From contig NZ_JAJSAX010000001.1 of the NCBI RefSeq assembly GCF_021261315.1, positions 186,001 through 250,000 of the forward strand: DNA of 64,000 bases, given 5' to 3'. Source of the DNA: Epilithonimonas sp. JDS (lineage in GTDB: Bacteria > Bacteroidota > Bacteroidia > Flavobacteriales > Weeksellaceae). Positions 1-10,100 of this stretch are shown one piece after another (positions within the stretch are counted from its first letter, which is position 1; every line of letters begins with the position of its first letter). The position numbers and the translations under genes were made by a program. The notes beneath the pieces were generated by a model. The model made no database searches and was not told the origin of the DNA. It was given only the letters and a program-made list of their open reading frames with translations.

Positions 1-410
1 AGCAATTCTTCATCTTCTTTCGTAAAAGGATCGATGGAATGACTGTCAATATCAATTTGACCGATGTTTTCGCCGTCTTTGAAGATTGGAACCACAATCT
101 CTGCTTTGGTATCGATGGAACAAGACAAATAATTATCTTGAGCGTGAACATCCGGCACTACGAAAGTCTCTCCAGAAACCGCTACCTGGCCGCAAATTCC
201 TTTTCCAAATGGAATGATCACGTGATCCGTCACCGCACCAACGTATGGTCCAAGAGCCAACTCATCTTTGTCGCCGTTTTTGAAATAGAATCCTGTCCAG
301 TTGTAATAAGAGATCTCTCTATCCAAAAGCTGACAAACTTTCAGAAGTTTCACATTTGTATCTTGTGGACTTTCCAAAATTACTGAAAGTCGTTTTTTTA
401 GCTCTACCAT
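1..410 (-). CDS. GAF-domain free methionine-(R)-sulfoxide reductase, C-terminus cut by window edge
   Basis: The reverse strand is open from an ATG at 410 to the window edge, giving the first 136 residues of a protein that is normally about 155-160 long. The product reads as a single GAF domain of the free methionine-(R)-sulfoxide reductase type, a cytoplasmic enzyme that repairs oxidised free methionine. Visible support is the segment YYNWTGFYF near residues 35-43, GKGICGQVA near 69-77 and DNYLSCSID near 92-100. The cysteines C73 and C97 are 24 residues apart, the spacing of the redox pair in the family. The gene starts 4 bases after the stop of the upstream 475-residue gene, so the two are probably co-transcribed. 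Only about 20 C-terminal residues are missing. Confidence 0.85.
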   Translation of the reverse strand, partial: MVELKKRLSVILESPQDTNVKLLKVCQLLDREISYYNWTGFYFKNGDKDELALGPYVGAVTDHVIIPFGKGICGQVAVSGETFVVPDVHAQDNYLSCSIDTKAEIVVPIFKDGENIGQIDIDSHSIDPFTKEDEEL

Positions 411-414
411 TTTT

Positions 415-1842
415 TTATTTTAATCCTTCGAAAGTTAATTCTTTATATCCGAACATTCCTCGGTCTTTTATCATTTGTGCCACACTCTTCGGCAATTCCT
501 CTTCCCAACCCAAATCGTGGGCCATAATCTTTTTCAGGATCTCTCTGGAATAGATCTCCAGAAATTTTGGATTATATTTTTCGATGTCAACAATTCTCTT
601 GTTGAGCTTGAAGTATTTGTATAATTCTTTCAGATTATCGTGAACTTTTAGATTCTCTGAGGTCAGTAATTCGCCATTCTCAGGGTCTTTGTAAGGATAC
701 AAGTAAACGCGCATATCCTTTTTGAAGAACTTACCGAAGGCTTCCAAAATTCCACCTGGAAGATTCTTGTAATATTCCTCATCAAAAACGTCCAAAAGGT
801 TGTTAACACCCATCGCAACGCCGATGTGTTGATTGGTAAACGATGAGAAATAATCCACCATCCTGTAATACTCTGAGAAGTTGGAAATCATCACGGTGTA
901 GCCTAAAGTTCCAAGAATATCTACCCTATCAAGGAAATCACGCTCATCGATATCGCCGGCTGCTCTCAGATTGGAAATTGTAATCTCAAATAAGATCTGC
1001 GTATTCTCACTGTCGCAGGCATTATCCTGATTGAATAGATCCAAGCCGTGCTCGAACATATCAATATTCACGCGCGTCACAGGACGGAAACTTCCTCTCA
1101 CGGCAAAAATATTTTTCTTGTAAAGAATGTCTGCAGGCAGCATATTGCTCCCTTTGGAGTTGAAAATCACCGCGTCTGTCATTCCCAATTTCACCAACTG
1201 AAGACTCATCAGACGATTGTCCACATATTGGAAAGCCGGTCCGCTGAAGTCAATCATATCAATTTCCAATCGGTCAAGTGAAAGATCATCGTATAAAGAT
1301 TCTACAAGAACTCTTGGATTATCGATATAGAAATAAGCGCCGTAGATCAAATTAACACCTAGACTTCCCAGAGTTTCCTGCTGCAAAGTCGGATTGGTCT
1401 CTTTGAATTTGACGTGGATCACGATCTCGTTATATTCCTCGCTTTCAGAATTTTGATATCTGATCCCAACCCAGCCGTGGCCTTTGGACGTTTTATCGAA
1501 ATTGATGGTTGTTACCGTATTGGCGTAGGAAAAGAACTTTTTTCCCGGATTTTTCTCTCGCGGAATCCTTTCTTCGATAAGCGCCATTTCGTAGCGCAGC
1601 ATCTTACGGAGACGGTTTTGCGTAACGTATCGGTTTTTGTTTTCGGTACCGTAGATGGCATCACTGAAATCCTTATCATAAGCAGACATCGCTTTTGCAA
1701 TCGTTTGAGAGGCACCACCAGCCCGGAAGAAGTGTCTCACAGTTTCTTGACCCGCTCCTATCTCGGCAAAAGTACCGTAGATGGATGAATCTAAATTGAT
1801 GGCTAATGCTTTCTGCTTAGGGGTAAGTTTTGGCTTTATCAC
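415..1842 (-). CDS. Conserved Bacteroidota protein of unknown function (475 aa)
   Basis: This is a soluble protein without signal peptide or membrane segment. I recognise it as a conserved Bacteroidota family whose N-terminus reads LTPKQKALAINLDSSIYGTF followed by EIGAGQETVRHFF. From memory the family carries inconsistent database names (including nicotinate-nucleotide adenylyltransferase), but I see no nucleotidyltransferase HxGH motif here, so I assign no reaction. It begins at the ATG at 1842, 51 bases from the divergent metallohydrolase gene, and is followed after 4 bases by the GAF-domain gene, which suggests a two-gene leftward operon. The coding region is intact. Confidence 0.85.
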   Translation of the reverse strand: MIKPKLTPKQKALAINLDSSIYGTFAEIGAGQETVRHFFRAGGASQTIAKAMSAYDKDFSDAIYGTENKNRYVTQNRLRKMLRYEMALIEERIPREKNPGKKFFSYANTVTTINFDKTSKGHGWVGIRYQNSESEEYNEIVIHVKFKETNPTLQQETLGSLGVNLIYGAYFYIDNPRVLVESLYDDLSLDRLEIDMIDFSGPAFQYVDNRLMSLQLVKLGMTDAVIFNSKGSNMLPADILYKKNIFAVRGSFRPVTRVNIDMFEHGLDLFNQDNACDSENTQILFEITISNLRAAGDIDERDFLDRVDILGTLGYTVMISNFSEYYRMVDYFSSFTNQHIGVAMGVNNLLDVFDEEYYKNLPGGILEAFGKFFKKDMRVYLYPYKDPENGELLTSENLKVHDNLKELYKYFKLNKRIVDIEKYNPKFLEIYSREILKKIMAHDLGWEEELPKSVAQMIKDRGMFGYKELTFEGLK

Positions 1843-1893
1843 GAAGAATTAGATTTATTTTGTAAATTTACCAAAATAACAGCTAAAATAAAA

Positions 1894-2661
1894 ATGCTTT
1901 TAAAATTTTTAGGCACCGGTACTTCGCAAGGCATTCCTGTTATCGGCAGCCATCATCCGGTCTGCCTTTCTACCAACCCAAAAGACAAGCGTTTACGCAC
2001 ATCCGCACTCGTAACTTCTGATTCCGGAAAAAAAATATTAATTGACTGCGGCCCCGATTTTCGCCAGCAAATGCTGACAAACCGCGAGGAACAGATTGAT
2101 GCAGTTCTCATTACGCACGAACATAACGACCACATTATCGGTTTGGATGATCTTCGGCCTTTGATTTTTAAGAATAAATCTTCGATGCCGATTTACTGTA
2201 ACTCCCGAGTTGCAGCAGAAATTAAAGATCGTTTTCCCTACGCCTTCATTGAACATAAATATCCTGGCGCGCCAAGTTTTGATCTATTTGAAATCGAAAA
2301 GAATTTTAAATTGTTTGATGAAGTGGAGGTTCAGCCAATTGACATTGTTCATTCGGAAATTAATATTCTCGGTTTTAAGTTTAAAAATCTCGCATATATT
2401 ACTGATGCGAGTAAAATTGATGATAAGGAAAAAGAGAAACTGAAAAATCTGGACATTTTCATTATTAATTGCCTTAGAAAAACAGAACCTCATCATTCGC
2501 ATTTCATTTTGCCACAGGTTTTGGACCTGGTTGATGAACTTAAACCTAAAAAAACCTACCTCATCCATATGAGCCACCATCTGGGATTCCATGATGAAGT
2601 GGAAAACGAGCTTCCGGAGAATGTTCATCTGGCGTATGACGGTCTGGAAATTGAATTTTAA
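1894..2661 (+). CDS. PhnP-like metallo-beta-lactamase-fold phosphodiesterase
   Basis: The 255-residue protein is a cytoplasmic metallo-beta-lactamase fold hydrolase of the PhnP/YycJ-like group that splits phosphodiesters, for example cyclic ribose phosphates. The N-terminal FLGTGTSQGIPVIG strand-loop and the metal-binding motif THEHNDHIIGLDDLRP (about residues 73-88) are clear. Later ligands are seen in YITDAS (about 168) and LIHMSHHLGF (about 222), and a second conserved loop is DCGPDFRQQ. Length fits the family. The true substrate cannot be read from the sequence. It is divergent from the 475-residue conserved gene, and tRNA-Leu follows 118 bases downstream. Confidence 0.88.
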   Translation: MLLKFLGTGTSQGIPVIGSHHPVCLSTNPKDKRLRTSALVTSDSGKKILIDCGPDFRQQMLTNREEQIDAVLITHEHNDHIIGLDDLRPLIFKNKSSMPIYCNSRVAAEIKDRFPYAFIEHKYPGAPSFDLFEIEKNFKLFDEVEVQPIDIVHSEINILGFKFKNLAYITDASKIDDKEKEKLKNLDIFIINCLRKTEPHHSHFILPQVLDLVDELKPKKTYLIHMSHHLGFHDEVENELPENVHLAYDGLEIEF

Positions 2662-2746
2662 TAAAAATATATTTTTGATTTACAGTCCGTTAAAAAATAA
2701 ATAGAAAATTATTTGTCAATCATTTTTATCGGCTCAAAAATAATCC

Positions 2747-2754
2747 TATATTTG
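2747..2754 (+). promoter_or_regulatory. Bacteroidota -7 box of tRNA-Leu
   Basis: TATATTTG matches the Bacteroidota -7 consensus TAnnTTTG exactly. It lies 24 bases before the tRNA 5' end. No strong -33 TTTG sits at the expected 19-base spacing; the region there is only T-rich. Confidence 0.6.
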
Positions 2755-2778
2755 CACACCAATTTAAAACAAACATCA

Positions 2779-2860
2779 GCCCAGTTGGCGGAATTGGTAG
2801 ACGCGCTAGACTCAAACTCTAGTATCGAAAGATGTGCCGGTTCGATTCCGGCACTGGGTA
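2779..2860 (+). tRNA. tRNA-Leu (anticodon CAA)
   Basis: A complete class II tRNA can be folded. The acceptor stem is GCCCAGT with ACTGGGT (first pair G-U) and discriminator A at 2860. The D-arm carries AATTGGTAGACGCG. The anticodon stem CTAGA/TCTAG encloses the loop CTCAAAC, giving anticodon CAA. There is a long variable arm, and the T-arm reads GCCGG TTCGATT CCGGC. The CCA end is not encoded. It reads UUG leucine codons. Confidence 0.97.
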
Positions 2861-2866
2861 CTTGAA

Positions 2867-2898
2867 AGAGACAACTATTTGATAGTTGTCTCTTTTTT
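2867..2898 (+). terminator. Rho-independent terminator after tRNA-Leu
   Basis: A perfect 12-base stem (AGAGACAACTAT with ATAGTTGTCTCT, loop TTG) is followed by a T tract. It begins 7 bases after the tRNA. Confidence 0.9.
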
Positions 2899-3223
2899 CA
2901 TTTTATACAATAAGATAATTGATTTTTAATTCTCTTCATTTCGATTTATTACAAGAATTTCAGCAGACTACTAAATTGTGTAAAGCAATTCCTTGTTTTT
3001 TTTAAATTTTCTCTTTATTAAAAAACTTACTTTAAGGCAAATACATTGTACATCTATAGTACATATTTAAAATTTTAGCCGGCAAAACTCCAACTTACAG
3101 GAAAACATAATGTTTCAAAAAATAATTACGTAAAAATGTGCTACACTCTGCTACTTTTGTATCCGCACATTATCATTTTAAAACCGGAAATTTGTCAAAT
3201 AAATTATTAATCAATATTCAGCA
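2899..3223. other. Intergenic region upstream of the AraC gene
   Basis: This AT-rich stretch of about 325 bases has no convincing ORF. It contains one good -7 box, TACTTTTG at 3152-3159, placing a start about 60 bases before the AraC-family gene. I see no RNA gene or repeat in it. Confidence 0.6.
3152..3159 (+). promoter_or_regulatory. Bacteroidota -7 box of the AraC-family gene
   Basis: TACTTTTG fits TAnnTTTG and lies 65 bases before the ATG at 3224. The -33 element is weak. Confidence 0.5.
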
Positions 3224-4117
3224 ATGAAACATTATAATGATATCAGCAGTTTCAGCAGAGACGTTGGCGTTGAAATCCCTGAACATCCTTTGTTCGGAAT
3301 CACTTTCGGGCACAAAAGTGACGGGAGTATTGATGATATGATTTTTACGGCTGATTTTTACATCATTTCTTTTCAGAAATTTATATCAGGCAGCATTACT
3401 TACGGCAAAAAAGAATTCGACCACGAACGGGGGAAAATGATTTTCTTCAAACCCCATCAGACCGTTACCTTTAAAAATGTAAAATCTGATGACGGATGCT
3501 TTCTGATAACCATCAAGGAAGATTTTTTAGCAGGGACAGCATTGTTCAGAGACATTAAAAGTTATGGTTATTTTGATTATGAGACCAACGAAGCTCTGTA
3601 TCTTGCGCCCAGTGAAGAAGAAACAATCTGGAATCTGGTTCGTACTATGCATAGGGAATCGTACAACAACACAGACGATTACAGTAAACCGATTCTCCTC
3701 GCTCATCTTGGAACTCTGCTTACATACGCACAACGTTTTTACAAAAGGCAGTTTATCAACCGCATCGAGACTCTAAGTGCTAATGCCAGCAGATTTCAGC
3801 AATTGCTGGATGAGTATTACAATGAAAACAAAGTTCAGAAGTACGGACTTCCAACAGTCTCTTATATGGCAGAACAATTCAATGTTTCCCCACGATATCT
3901 GAGTGATTTATTAAAACAGGAAACGGGGAAAACGGCTCTTGAACTGATACATATCCATTTAATCAAAGAAGCTAAAAATCTTTTGACAGAAGGTAAAATG
4001 AACATTTCGGAAATTTCTTATTCTCTGGGATTTGAAAATCCAAATTATTTCGCAAGATTATTTAAAAAACAGGTAGGAATTCCGCCAAATGTTTTCAGAG
4101 ACAACTCTATAAATTAA
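3224..4117 (+). CDS. AraC-family transcriptional regulator
   Basis: This 297-residue DNA-binding regulator has an N-terminal cupin-like sensor portion (about residues 15-165, including GKMIFFKPHQTVTFKN) and a C-terminal AraC/XylS double helix-turn-helix (about residues 190-297). The second HTH carries the family signature ISYSLGFENPNYFARLFKKQ, and the first is in YMAEQFNVSPRYLSDLLKQ. Length is typical. It is followed 110 bases later by an Old Yellow Enzyme gene on the same strand, so that enzyme is its most likely target, a common pairing in Bacteroidota. The inducing ligand is not evident. Confidence 0.9.
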   Translation: MKHYNDISSFSRDVGVEIPEHPLFGITFGHKSDGSIDDMIFTADFYIISFQKFISGSITYGKKEFDHERGKMIFFKPHQTVTFKNVKSDDGCFLITIKEDFLAGTALFRDIKSYGYFDYETNEALYLAPSEEETIWNLVRTMHRESYNNTDDYSKPILLAHLGTLLTYAQRFYKRQFINRIETLSANASRFQQLLDEYYNENKVQKYGLPTVSYMAEQFNVSPRYLSDLLKQETGKTALELIHIHLIKEAKNLLTEGKMNISEISYSLGFENPNYFARLFKKQVGIPPNVFRDNSIN

Positions 4118-4227
4118 AATTCACTTTTTCACGTATTTTTCACCTTCAGGCAACTGGGGTTAGCTGTGCGTTTGCCTTAAAACCAGCACCATAAAATATA
4201 AATATTAAACTCTAAAAATTTATTATA

Positions 4228-5355
4228 ATGAATGCAGAAACAAAACAGTTATTCGATACCTTTCGTTTTAAAAACGGAATTGAAACCAAAAACAGAATTG
4301 CTATGGCACCAATGACAACCTGGGCAAGCAACGACGATTATACCGTGGCAGATGATGAACTCAGACATTACGAAGCTCGAAGCACAGAAGTGGGAATGGT
4401 CATTACAGGCTGTACCCGCGTCACGGCAAACGGAATTGGATTCCCTAATGAATACGCCTCTTATGATGACTCTTTTCTACCCGGTCTCAAAAAATTGGCC
4501 GCTGCCACAAAGAAAAATGGTGCTCCGGCAATACTTCAAATCTATCACGCAGGAAACAAGGCTGTGTTGGAACTTATTCCGGATAATGTTCCTGTCAGTG
4601 CAAGTGCGGTGGCATTGGTACCGTCAGCATTTTACGAAGGAGGCGTTGTGTCCCACGAACTTTCGCACGATGAAATTCTGGAGATTATAAAAGCTTTCGG
4701 AGAAACGACAAGAAGAGCCATAGAAGCGGGGTTTGACGGCATAGAATTGCACGGGGCGCACGGATTTCTGTTACAGAATTTCTTCTCTCCATACTATAAC
4801 CAACGCACAGACCACTGGGGCGGATCTGCAGAAAAAAGGATGAACTTTGCTCTTGCAGTCATTAAAGAGATTCAGAAAGTTATCAAAAAGTATGCAGACA
4901 GACCATTTCTGGTAGGATTTAGAATATCTCCCGAAGAGCCGGAAAGCTACAGAGTAAGAGATACGTTTCCTTTTATCGACAAACTGATTGAATCAGGTAT
5001 TGACTATCTTCACGTGTCATTGTACAGCCTGCTTTACCAGAAGCCAATAGATGAAGAAAACGGAGATTCCACTATTTTAAATCTAATAATCAATCACATA
5101 AACCAAAGAATCCCTGTGATATCTGCGGGAGGAATTAAGCAGGCGGCCGATGCTGTTGAAGCCATAAACGTGGGACTATCTTTAGTAGCTGTAGGACACG
5201 CAATTATCATCAATCCGAATTGGGTAAATCTTGTGTCTAATGGAGAAAAAGCGAATGAAGTCCTTAGTATGTCTAAAGCAGATGAGCTTGCTGTCCCTAA
5301 AAAATTGCAGGATTTTATTAAAGTAGCAACGGGATTTTTTCAGATCACAGAATAA
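4228..5355 (+). CDS. Old Yellow Enzyme family NADH:flavin oxidoreductase (ene-reductase)
   Basis: This 375-residue FMN-dependent TIM-barrel enzyme reduces activated C=C bonds using NAD(P)H. The family signature is plain: KNRIAMAPMTTW near residues 20-31, QIYHAGNKA near 111-119 and GFDGIELHGAHGFLLQNFFSPYYNQRTDHWGGS around 168-200, with the substrate-binding His pair in the region of ELHGAHG. Length matches OYE proteins. It has its own spacer after the AraC regulator and no obvious downstream partner. The natural substrate is unknown; enones, quinones or nitro compounds are possible. Confidence 0.92.
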   Translation: MNAETKQLFDTFRFKNGIETKNRIAMAPMTTWASNDDYTVADDELRHYEARSTEVGMVITGCTRVTANGIGFPNEYASYDDSFLPGLKKLAAATKKNGAPAILQIYHAGNKAVLELIPDNVPVSASAVALVPSAFYEGGVVSHELSHDEILEIIKAFGETTRRAIEAGFDGIELHGAHGFLLQNFFSPYYNQRTDHWGGSAEKRMNFALAVIKEIQKVIKKYADRPFLVGFRISPEEPESYRVRDTFPFIDKLIESGIDYLHVSLYSLLYQKPIDEENGDSTILNLIINHINQRIPVISAGGIKQAADAVEAINVGLSLVAVGHAIIINPNWVNLVSNGEKANEVLSMSKADELAVPKKLQDFIKVATGFFQITE

Positions 5356-5558
5356 TGAACATTTATTTTATGTAATAAACAAGATTAATAGACTTTTGAA
5401 TCTGAATATTTCATTTTTATCATTCCGAGGGAAAGATGGTTTAAAAAAACTGAATGAACTTCAAAGAATTAACGATATAAATTATTAGAGATGAGAAGTT
5501 TACCTGCTTTTTTAAAAATGTGATGTCAAAGATTAAATTTTCTTAATAAATTTGAAGA

Positions 5559-6971
5559 ATGATAACGGCATCAAAATGTTTTTTCAAAATACTACTCATC
5601 CTTTTCTGCATTGGGAATACAGTGCATGTCTCTGGTCAGCAAAGTACGGCGTTATCCGATGAGGTAAAACAAAACGGTACACTTTTTAACGAAAATCTGG
5701 ACAAAGCTTTCATTCAGATAGACGCCTTGCTGAAAAAAGCAAAAGACACTAAAAATTATTCTGCCGAACTAATCCTTCTTGATAGAAAATGCAGATACTA
5801 CTACAGTAAAAATCAAATAGATGACCTCATCATCCTTGCTGAGGAACTCAACAACAGAGCAGTTTCGGTGGACGATGTTTATTTTCAGGCAATGGCAAAT
5901 ATCTATTTGGCAGAGGCTTATTCTATCAACGGATTTTATGACCGCGCCATTCCCAAGTTAGATAAAGCATACACCATTCTAAAAAATGACAAAAGCGGAC
6001 AGAAGAAAATATTTTTGGCAAAAGCGAATGTATTAAATAGTTACGCCAACATTTATTCTGATAAAGGCGAGCCTAAAAAAGCAATTCAAAAACTTCATGA
6101 GGTTATAAAAAGCTACAACGAACTTTATAAAGATGAAGAAGTTAAGCATTTTCAGTACGTCAATTATTCAAATATAGCAAGTCTTTATACGGATTTGGAT
6201 TCAGATTCTGCTGTGTATTTTGCTTTGAAATCTATCGATTTAAAGCCTAAAAACAAAAAGGACGATGGAGTAATGATGATGAATTATTTTCTCCTCGGAC
6301 AAGGCTACAAAAAGAATTTGGAAGATAAAAAAGCGATCAATTATTACCACAAAGCACTAGAAGTCAGCAAAACAACAGGTCTGGATCTAAACAAAAAATT
6401 AGTTTTCACATCTCTGGTGGATCTTTACAAAAAAACCAACAAAAAGGACAGTGCGATCATTTTTGAAAATAAGTTGAAGCAGCTGGAGATTTCAATGTTA
6501 GAAAGCAAATACAATTCGCTAAGAAAAGTAATCGTTGAAGATCAGAAAACTCAGAAAGATGAGAAGAATAAATCCACTTACTGGCTTTACATTTTGCTCG
6601 CAGTTATTATTATCGCTATCATAGTAGCATTTTATTTTTTCAGAAAACAAAAAAATAAAATAAGACAGTCACCGCAGGAATCGTATGCCACATTAGTAGA
6701 TTTGGCAAACAATGGCGATCCTTCGTTTATGTTCACATTCGAGCAGGTTTTCCCTTCATTTTCCGATAAGCTGCTCAAGATAAATCCGGATCTTCAGAAA
6801 TCAGAAATCGAATTTTGTGCACTTCTCAAGCTGAATCTTTCCACCAAAGAGATTGCCAAAACAACTTTTATCGAGACAAAAACAGTTCAAAACAAAAAAT
6901 ACCGCATCAGAAAAAAATTAAATATTCCACCGAACACAGACATCTATGTTTGGTTCAGCGCTTTTGAATAA
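5559..6971 (+). CDS. TPR-repeat membrane protein with C-terminal LuxR-type HTH
   Basis: The 470-residue protein has a signal peptide (about residues 1-27), a periplasmic region of tetratricopeptide repeats (about 30-310), one membrane helix (YWLYILLAVIIIAIIVAFYFF, about 343-363) and a cytoplasmic tail. The tail ends in a LuxR/GerE-type helix-turn-helix (SEIEFCALLKLNLSTKEIAK with TKTVQNKKYRIRKKLNI). This layout is a common Bacteroidota one-component membrane regulator that is thought to pass a periplasmic signal straight to DNA. Two T9SS-exported surface protein genes follow, which may be targets by proximity only. The coding region is intact. Confidence 0.82.
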   Translation: MITASKCFFKILLILFCIGNTVHVSGQQSTALSDEVKQNGTLFNENLDKAFIQIDALLKKAKDTKNYSAELILLDRKCRYYYSKNQIDDLIILAEELNNRAVSVDDVYFQAMANIYLAEAYSINGFYDRAIPKLDKAYTILKNDKSGQKKIFLAKANVLNSYANIYSDKGEPKKAIQKLHEVIKSYNELYKDEEVKHFQYVNYSNIASLYTDLDSDSAVYFALKSIDLKPKNKKDDGVMMMNYFLLGQGYKKNLEDKKAINYYHKALEVSKTTGLDLNKKLVFTSLVDLYKKTNKKDSAIIFENKLKQLEISMLESKYNSLRKVIVEDQKTQKDEKNKSTYWLYILLAVIIIAIIVAFYFFRKQKNKIRQSPQESYATLVDLANNGDPSFMFTFEQVFPSFSDKLLKINPDLQKSEIEFCALLKLNLSTKEIAKTTFIETKTVQNKKYRIRKKLNIPPNTDIYVWFSAFE

Positions 6972-7080
6972 AATCATAACTTACTGATTATCAAGATGAG
7001 GTATCTAATGAGTACTTTGTTTTTTTTGTAAAGGAAGCAATAGAGGACTTACAAATTACATAATTTCTAAGTCGGTAATA

Positions 7081-7088
7081 TATATTTG
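7081..7088 (+). promoter_or_regulatory. Bacteroidota -7 box of the T9SS surface protein gene
   Basis: TATATTTG matches TAnnTTTG and lies 51 bases before the ATG at 7140. No clear -33 TTTG is seen. Confidence 0.55.
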
Positions 7089-7139
7089 TGATGGCAATAA
7101 AGCCAATTCTATTCACAATTTTATAATGCAACCTTTTTT

Positions 7140-10100
7140 ATGAAAAAATCATTATTATTTTTTTCTTCGTTGCTCTGCTTACTACTTTTCAATAATGCAA
7201 GAGCTCAAGTATGGGAGTCAGTCGGAAGTTCAGCCGGCATCTCTGCCGGAAATGCCGGACGTCTCACGATGGTAAATGACTTTCAGGACAATTTATATGT
7301 AGGTTATTATGATGCCGCAGCACTCAAGGGCTCGGTACAGAAATTCAACGGCACTTCGTGGTCGTACGTTGGAAACCAAGGGATGACCACTACCACTGCC
7401 GGATACAACTCCCTGTCGGTAAACAATCAGGGAGTTCCTTACTTTCTGAATCAGGCAGCTACTGCTCCGGAAGTTGGACACCAGGCAAGGGTTTTCGAAA
7501 ACAACACTTGGACCTCATTACCAAATGTTACAAATGCAGTCATTAACTATAATTCCTCCACTATTTCCGCAAACAATACACTGTTTGCTGTTAACAACGA
7601 AGCCAACGGAACTGTTAAAAAGTTTGTAAATGGTGCGTGGGTTCAGGTTGGAAATACAGGATTTGCAGGAGGACTTCCTGCGTTTGTAGATATGGTTTCA
7701 ACTACGGATGGTAAAATATATGTCAGTTTCAACACTGCAGGTTATCTTCATGTGTATGTGAACGATCAAAATGCCACGGCGACAGATGCCTGGCAACCAG
7801 CTGGCGGTGTTGCAGATCTTGCCTCTTCACCTAACAATGATGAGTATTATTCCTCACTTGCAACTGACAGCAACAACAATGTTTATGTAGCTTATGCTTC
7901 CAGCACTGCCGGTGGCAATAAATTGAATGTAAAGAAGTTCAATGGCACTACTTGGTCTCAGGTAGGTCCGCTTAACTTTTCTCCGGGAAGAACAAAATAT
8001 GCAAGTATAGCAATTGGTGCAAACAATAAGATATATGTAGCAGTAAGCAATTGGGAAAATGCAGACACGCTTAGAAACTATGTGATGGGCTATGATGAGA
8101 CGACTAATACCTGGAATCAGGTAGGAACAGGTTATGCTTCTCAGGGACAAGGTTTGTTTAATTCTCTGGCTGTGACAAGCAATGGTGATCTTTATCTGGC
8201 TTATGTAGATTCTGTTTTGCAGAAATTATGTGTGAAAAAACTTAACCTTGCTGTTGTTGCACCAACCTCTTTGGAAGTGACCACACAAAACAACGCTCCT
8301 GCTGCAATCGGTGTTGATAAAGGAACATTACAACTAAACGCTGTTGTGAATCCGTCTACTGCGAGCCAAGATGTGGTTTGGAGTGTTGAGGAAGGAAGTA
8401 CATTCGCAACCGTTAGCCAGACTGGTTTGGTTACAGCAATTGCTTCCAACGCTGTCGTTAAGATCAAGGCAACATCTGCCCTTAATTTTGCAGTTTTTGA
8501 TGAGATTGATGTTACCATTACCAATCAGAATAGTCCTGTGGCGGCAGCTTCTGTAAAAGTTTCAACATTAAATGACGCTCCTAAAGAAATCTACTCTATC
8601 GGAGGAACATTGCAGCTAACGTCCAAAACATTACCTGTCGAAGCAGATCAGTACGTTAACTGGAGCGTTACACAAGGAGCTAATGTTGCAAGTGTAGATG
8701 CAACTGGGAAAGTTACTGGTTTAGGCGAAGGTTTTGCAATCATTCGCGCTACTGACACAAAAAGTGCATTATATGGTGAGATCCGGATAGATGTTTTCAA
8801 GAACGGATGTAGACAAGCAGTTAATACCAATTTCTTTGGCAGTGGATTGACCATTACAAAAAATGTCCGTAAAGGTGCGGACGACTTCATCGTACCGGCA
8901 GGAACCAAATTTGAAGTAACGAAAATTAGACTTAATGTAATATCCTCAGAGACTTCGCCATTAGGGTCATTTGACATTAAGTTTTTAGATACAAGAAATA
9001 ATGGTCAGCCAGGTAAAGAAATAGCATCTGTTTTAAATGTTGTGCCTACAAGTCAAAAATACCTTAAAGAGTACATTGCTGGTCTCGCACATTACGAGGT
9101 TGAATTATACTTCTCTCAGCCAATTGCTTTTAACGAAGGTACTTATTGGTTAAGTCCTTCAGCTACAGGACAAGACGGTTCCTCAGTATTTTGGGATGCT
9201 ACCGTAGATGAAGAATTAGGATCCGATTATTATCAAGACAGATTAGACGGAAATGGTTGGGTTATCGCAAATGATGGCGGATTCAACGGCGCCTTTGCAA
9301 TCGTTGGTAATTGTATGCCGATGCCATTGACAGTAGGTGCTGTCCAAGGGCAGAACACTCAGATTTTGATTGGTCAAACAGTTCAGTTGGAGGCAAAATT
9401 AAATGGAAACATTACTACAAATGTAAATTGGTCAGTTGTAGACGGAAATAGTTTTATATCGCTTGACTCTAATGGCTTAGTAACAGGAATTGCATCCGGT
9501 ATCGCTAAGGTCAAAGTGACCAATCCTGTCGATGGAAGCTTTGCAACTTCTATGGTGTATGTGACTGATCCTAATGCATGTGGCCAGGAAGTACCTTCCA
9601 ACGATAAAGAAGAAGGTTGGATTGGAGTTGCTGCTGTAGATATAGAAGTGCCTGTAGGAACTAAATTTACTATCAAATCTGTGCTTCCAACTACAGTAAA
9701 TTTTGCCACTTCTTTCAGTTTCAAATTCTATAAGGACGACAATGGACAACCGGGAGAAGAACTTTTAGCCGTTGGCAGTTCAATTGTAGAGGATACTACC
9801 GGCACACAATGGTCACCATTACCTTATTGGGCTCACAAATATGAAGTTAAATTGAATCAGGAAGTTGTACTGGAAGCTGGTAAATACTGGATGTCTATGG
9901 AATCCGACGCAATTGGCTGGGAAGCATCTACGTCAGGCGTTGTCGGTGAACCAATGATGTTGTTTGAAGAAGGCGCTTGGAATCCATCACCAACAGGAAG
10001 TGATTTTGTATATGAATTGAAAGGTACGTGTACAGCATCTGAACTTGGAACATCAGAAGTCTCAAATAAGGATTTTAAATTCTATCCAAATCCTGTGAAA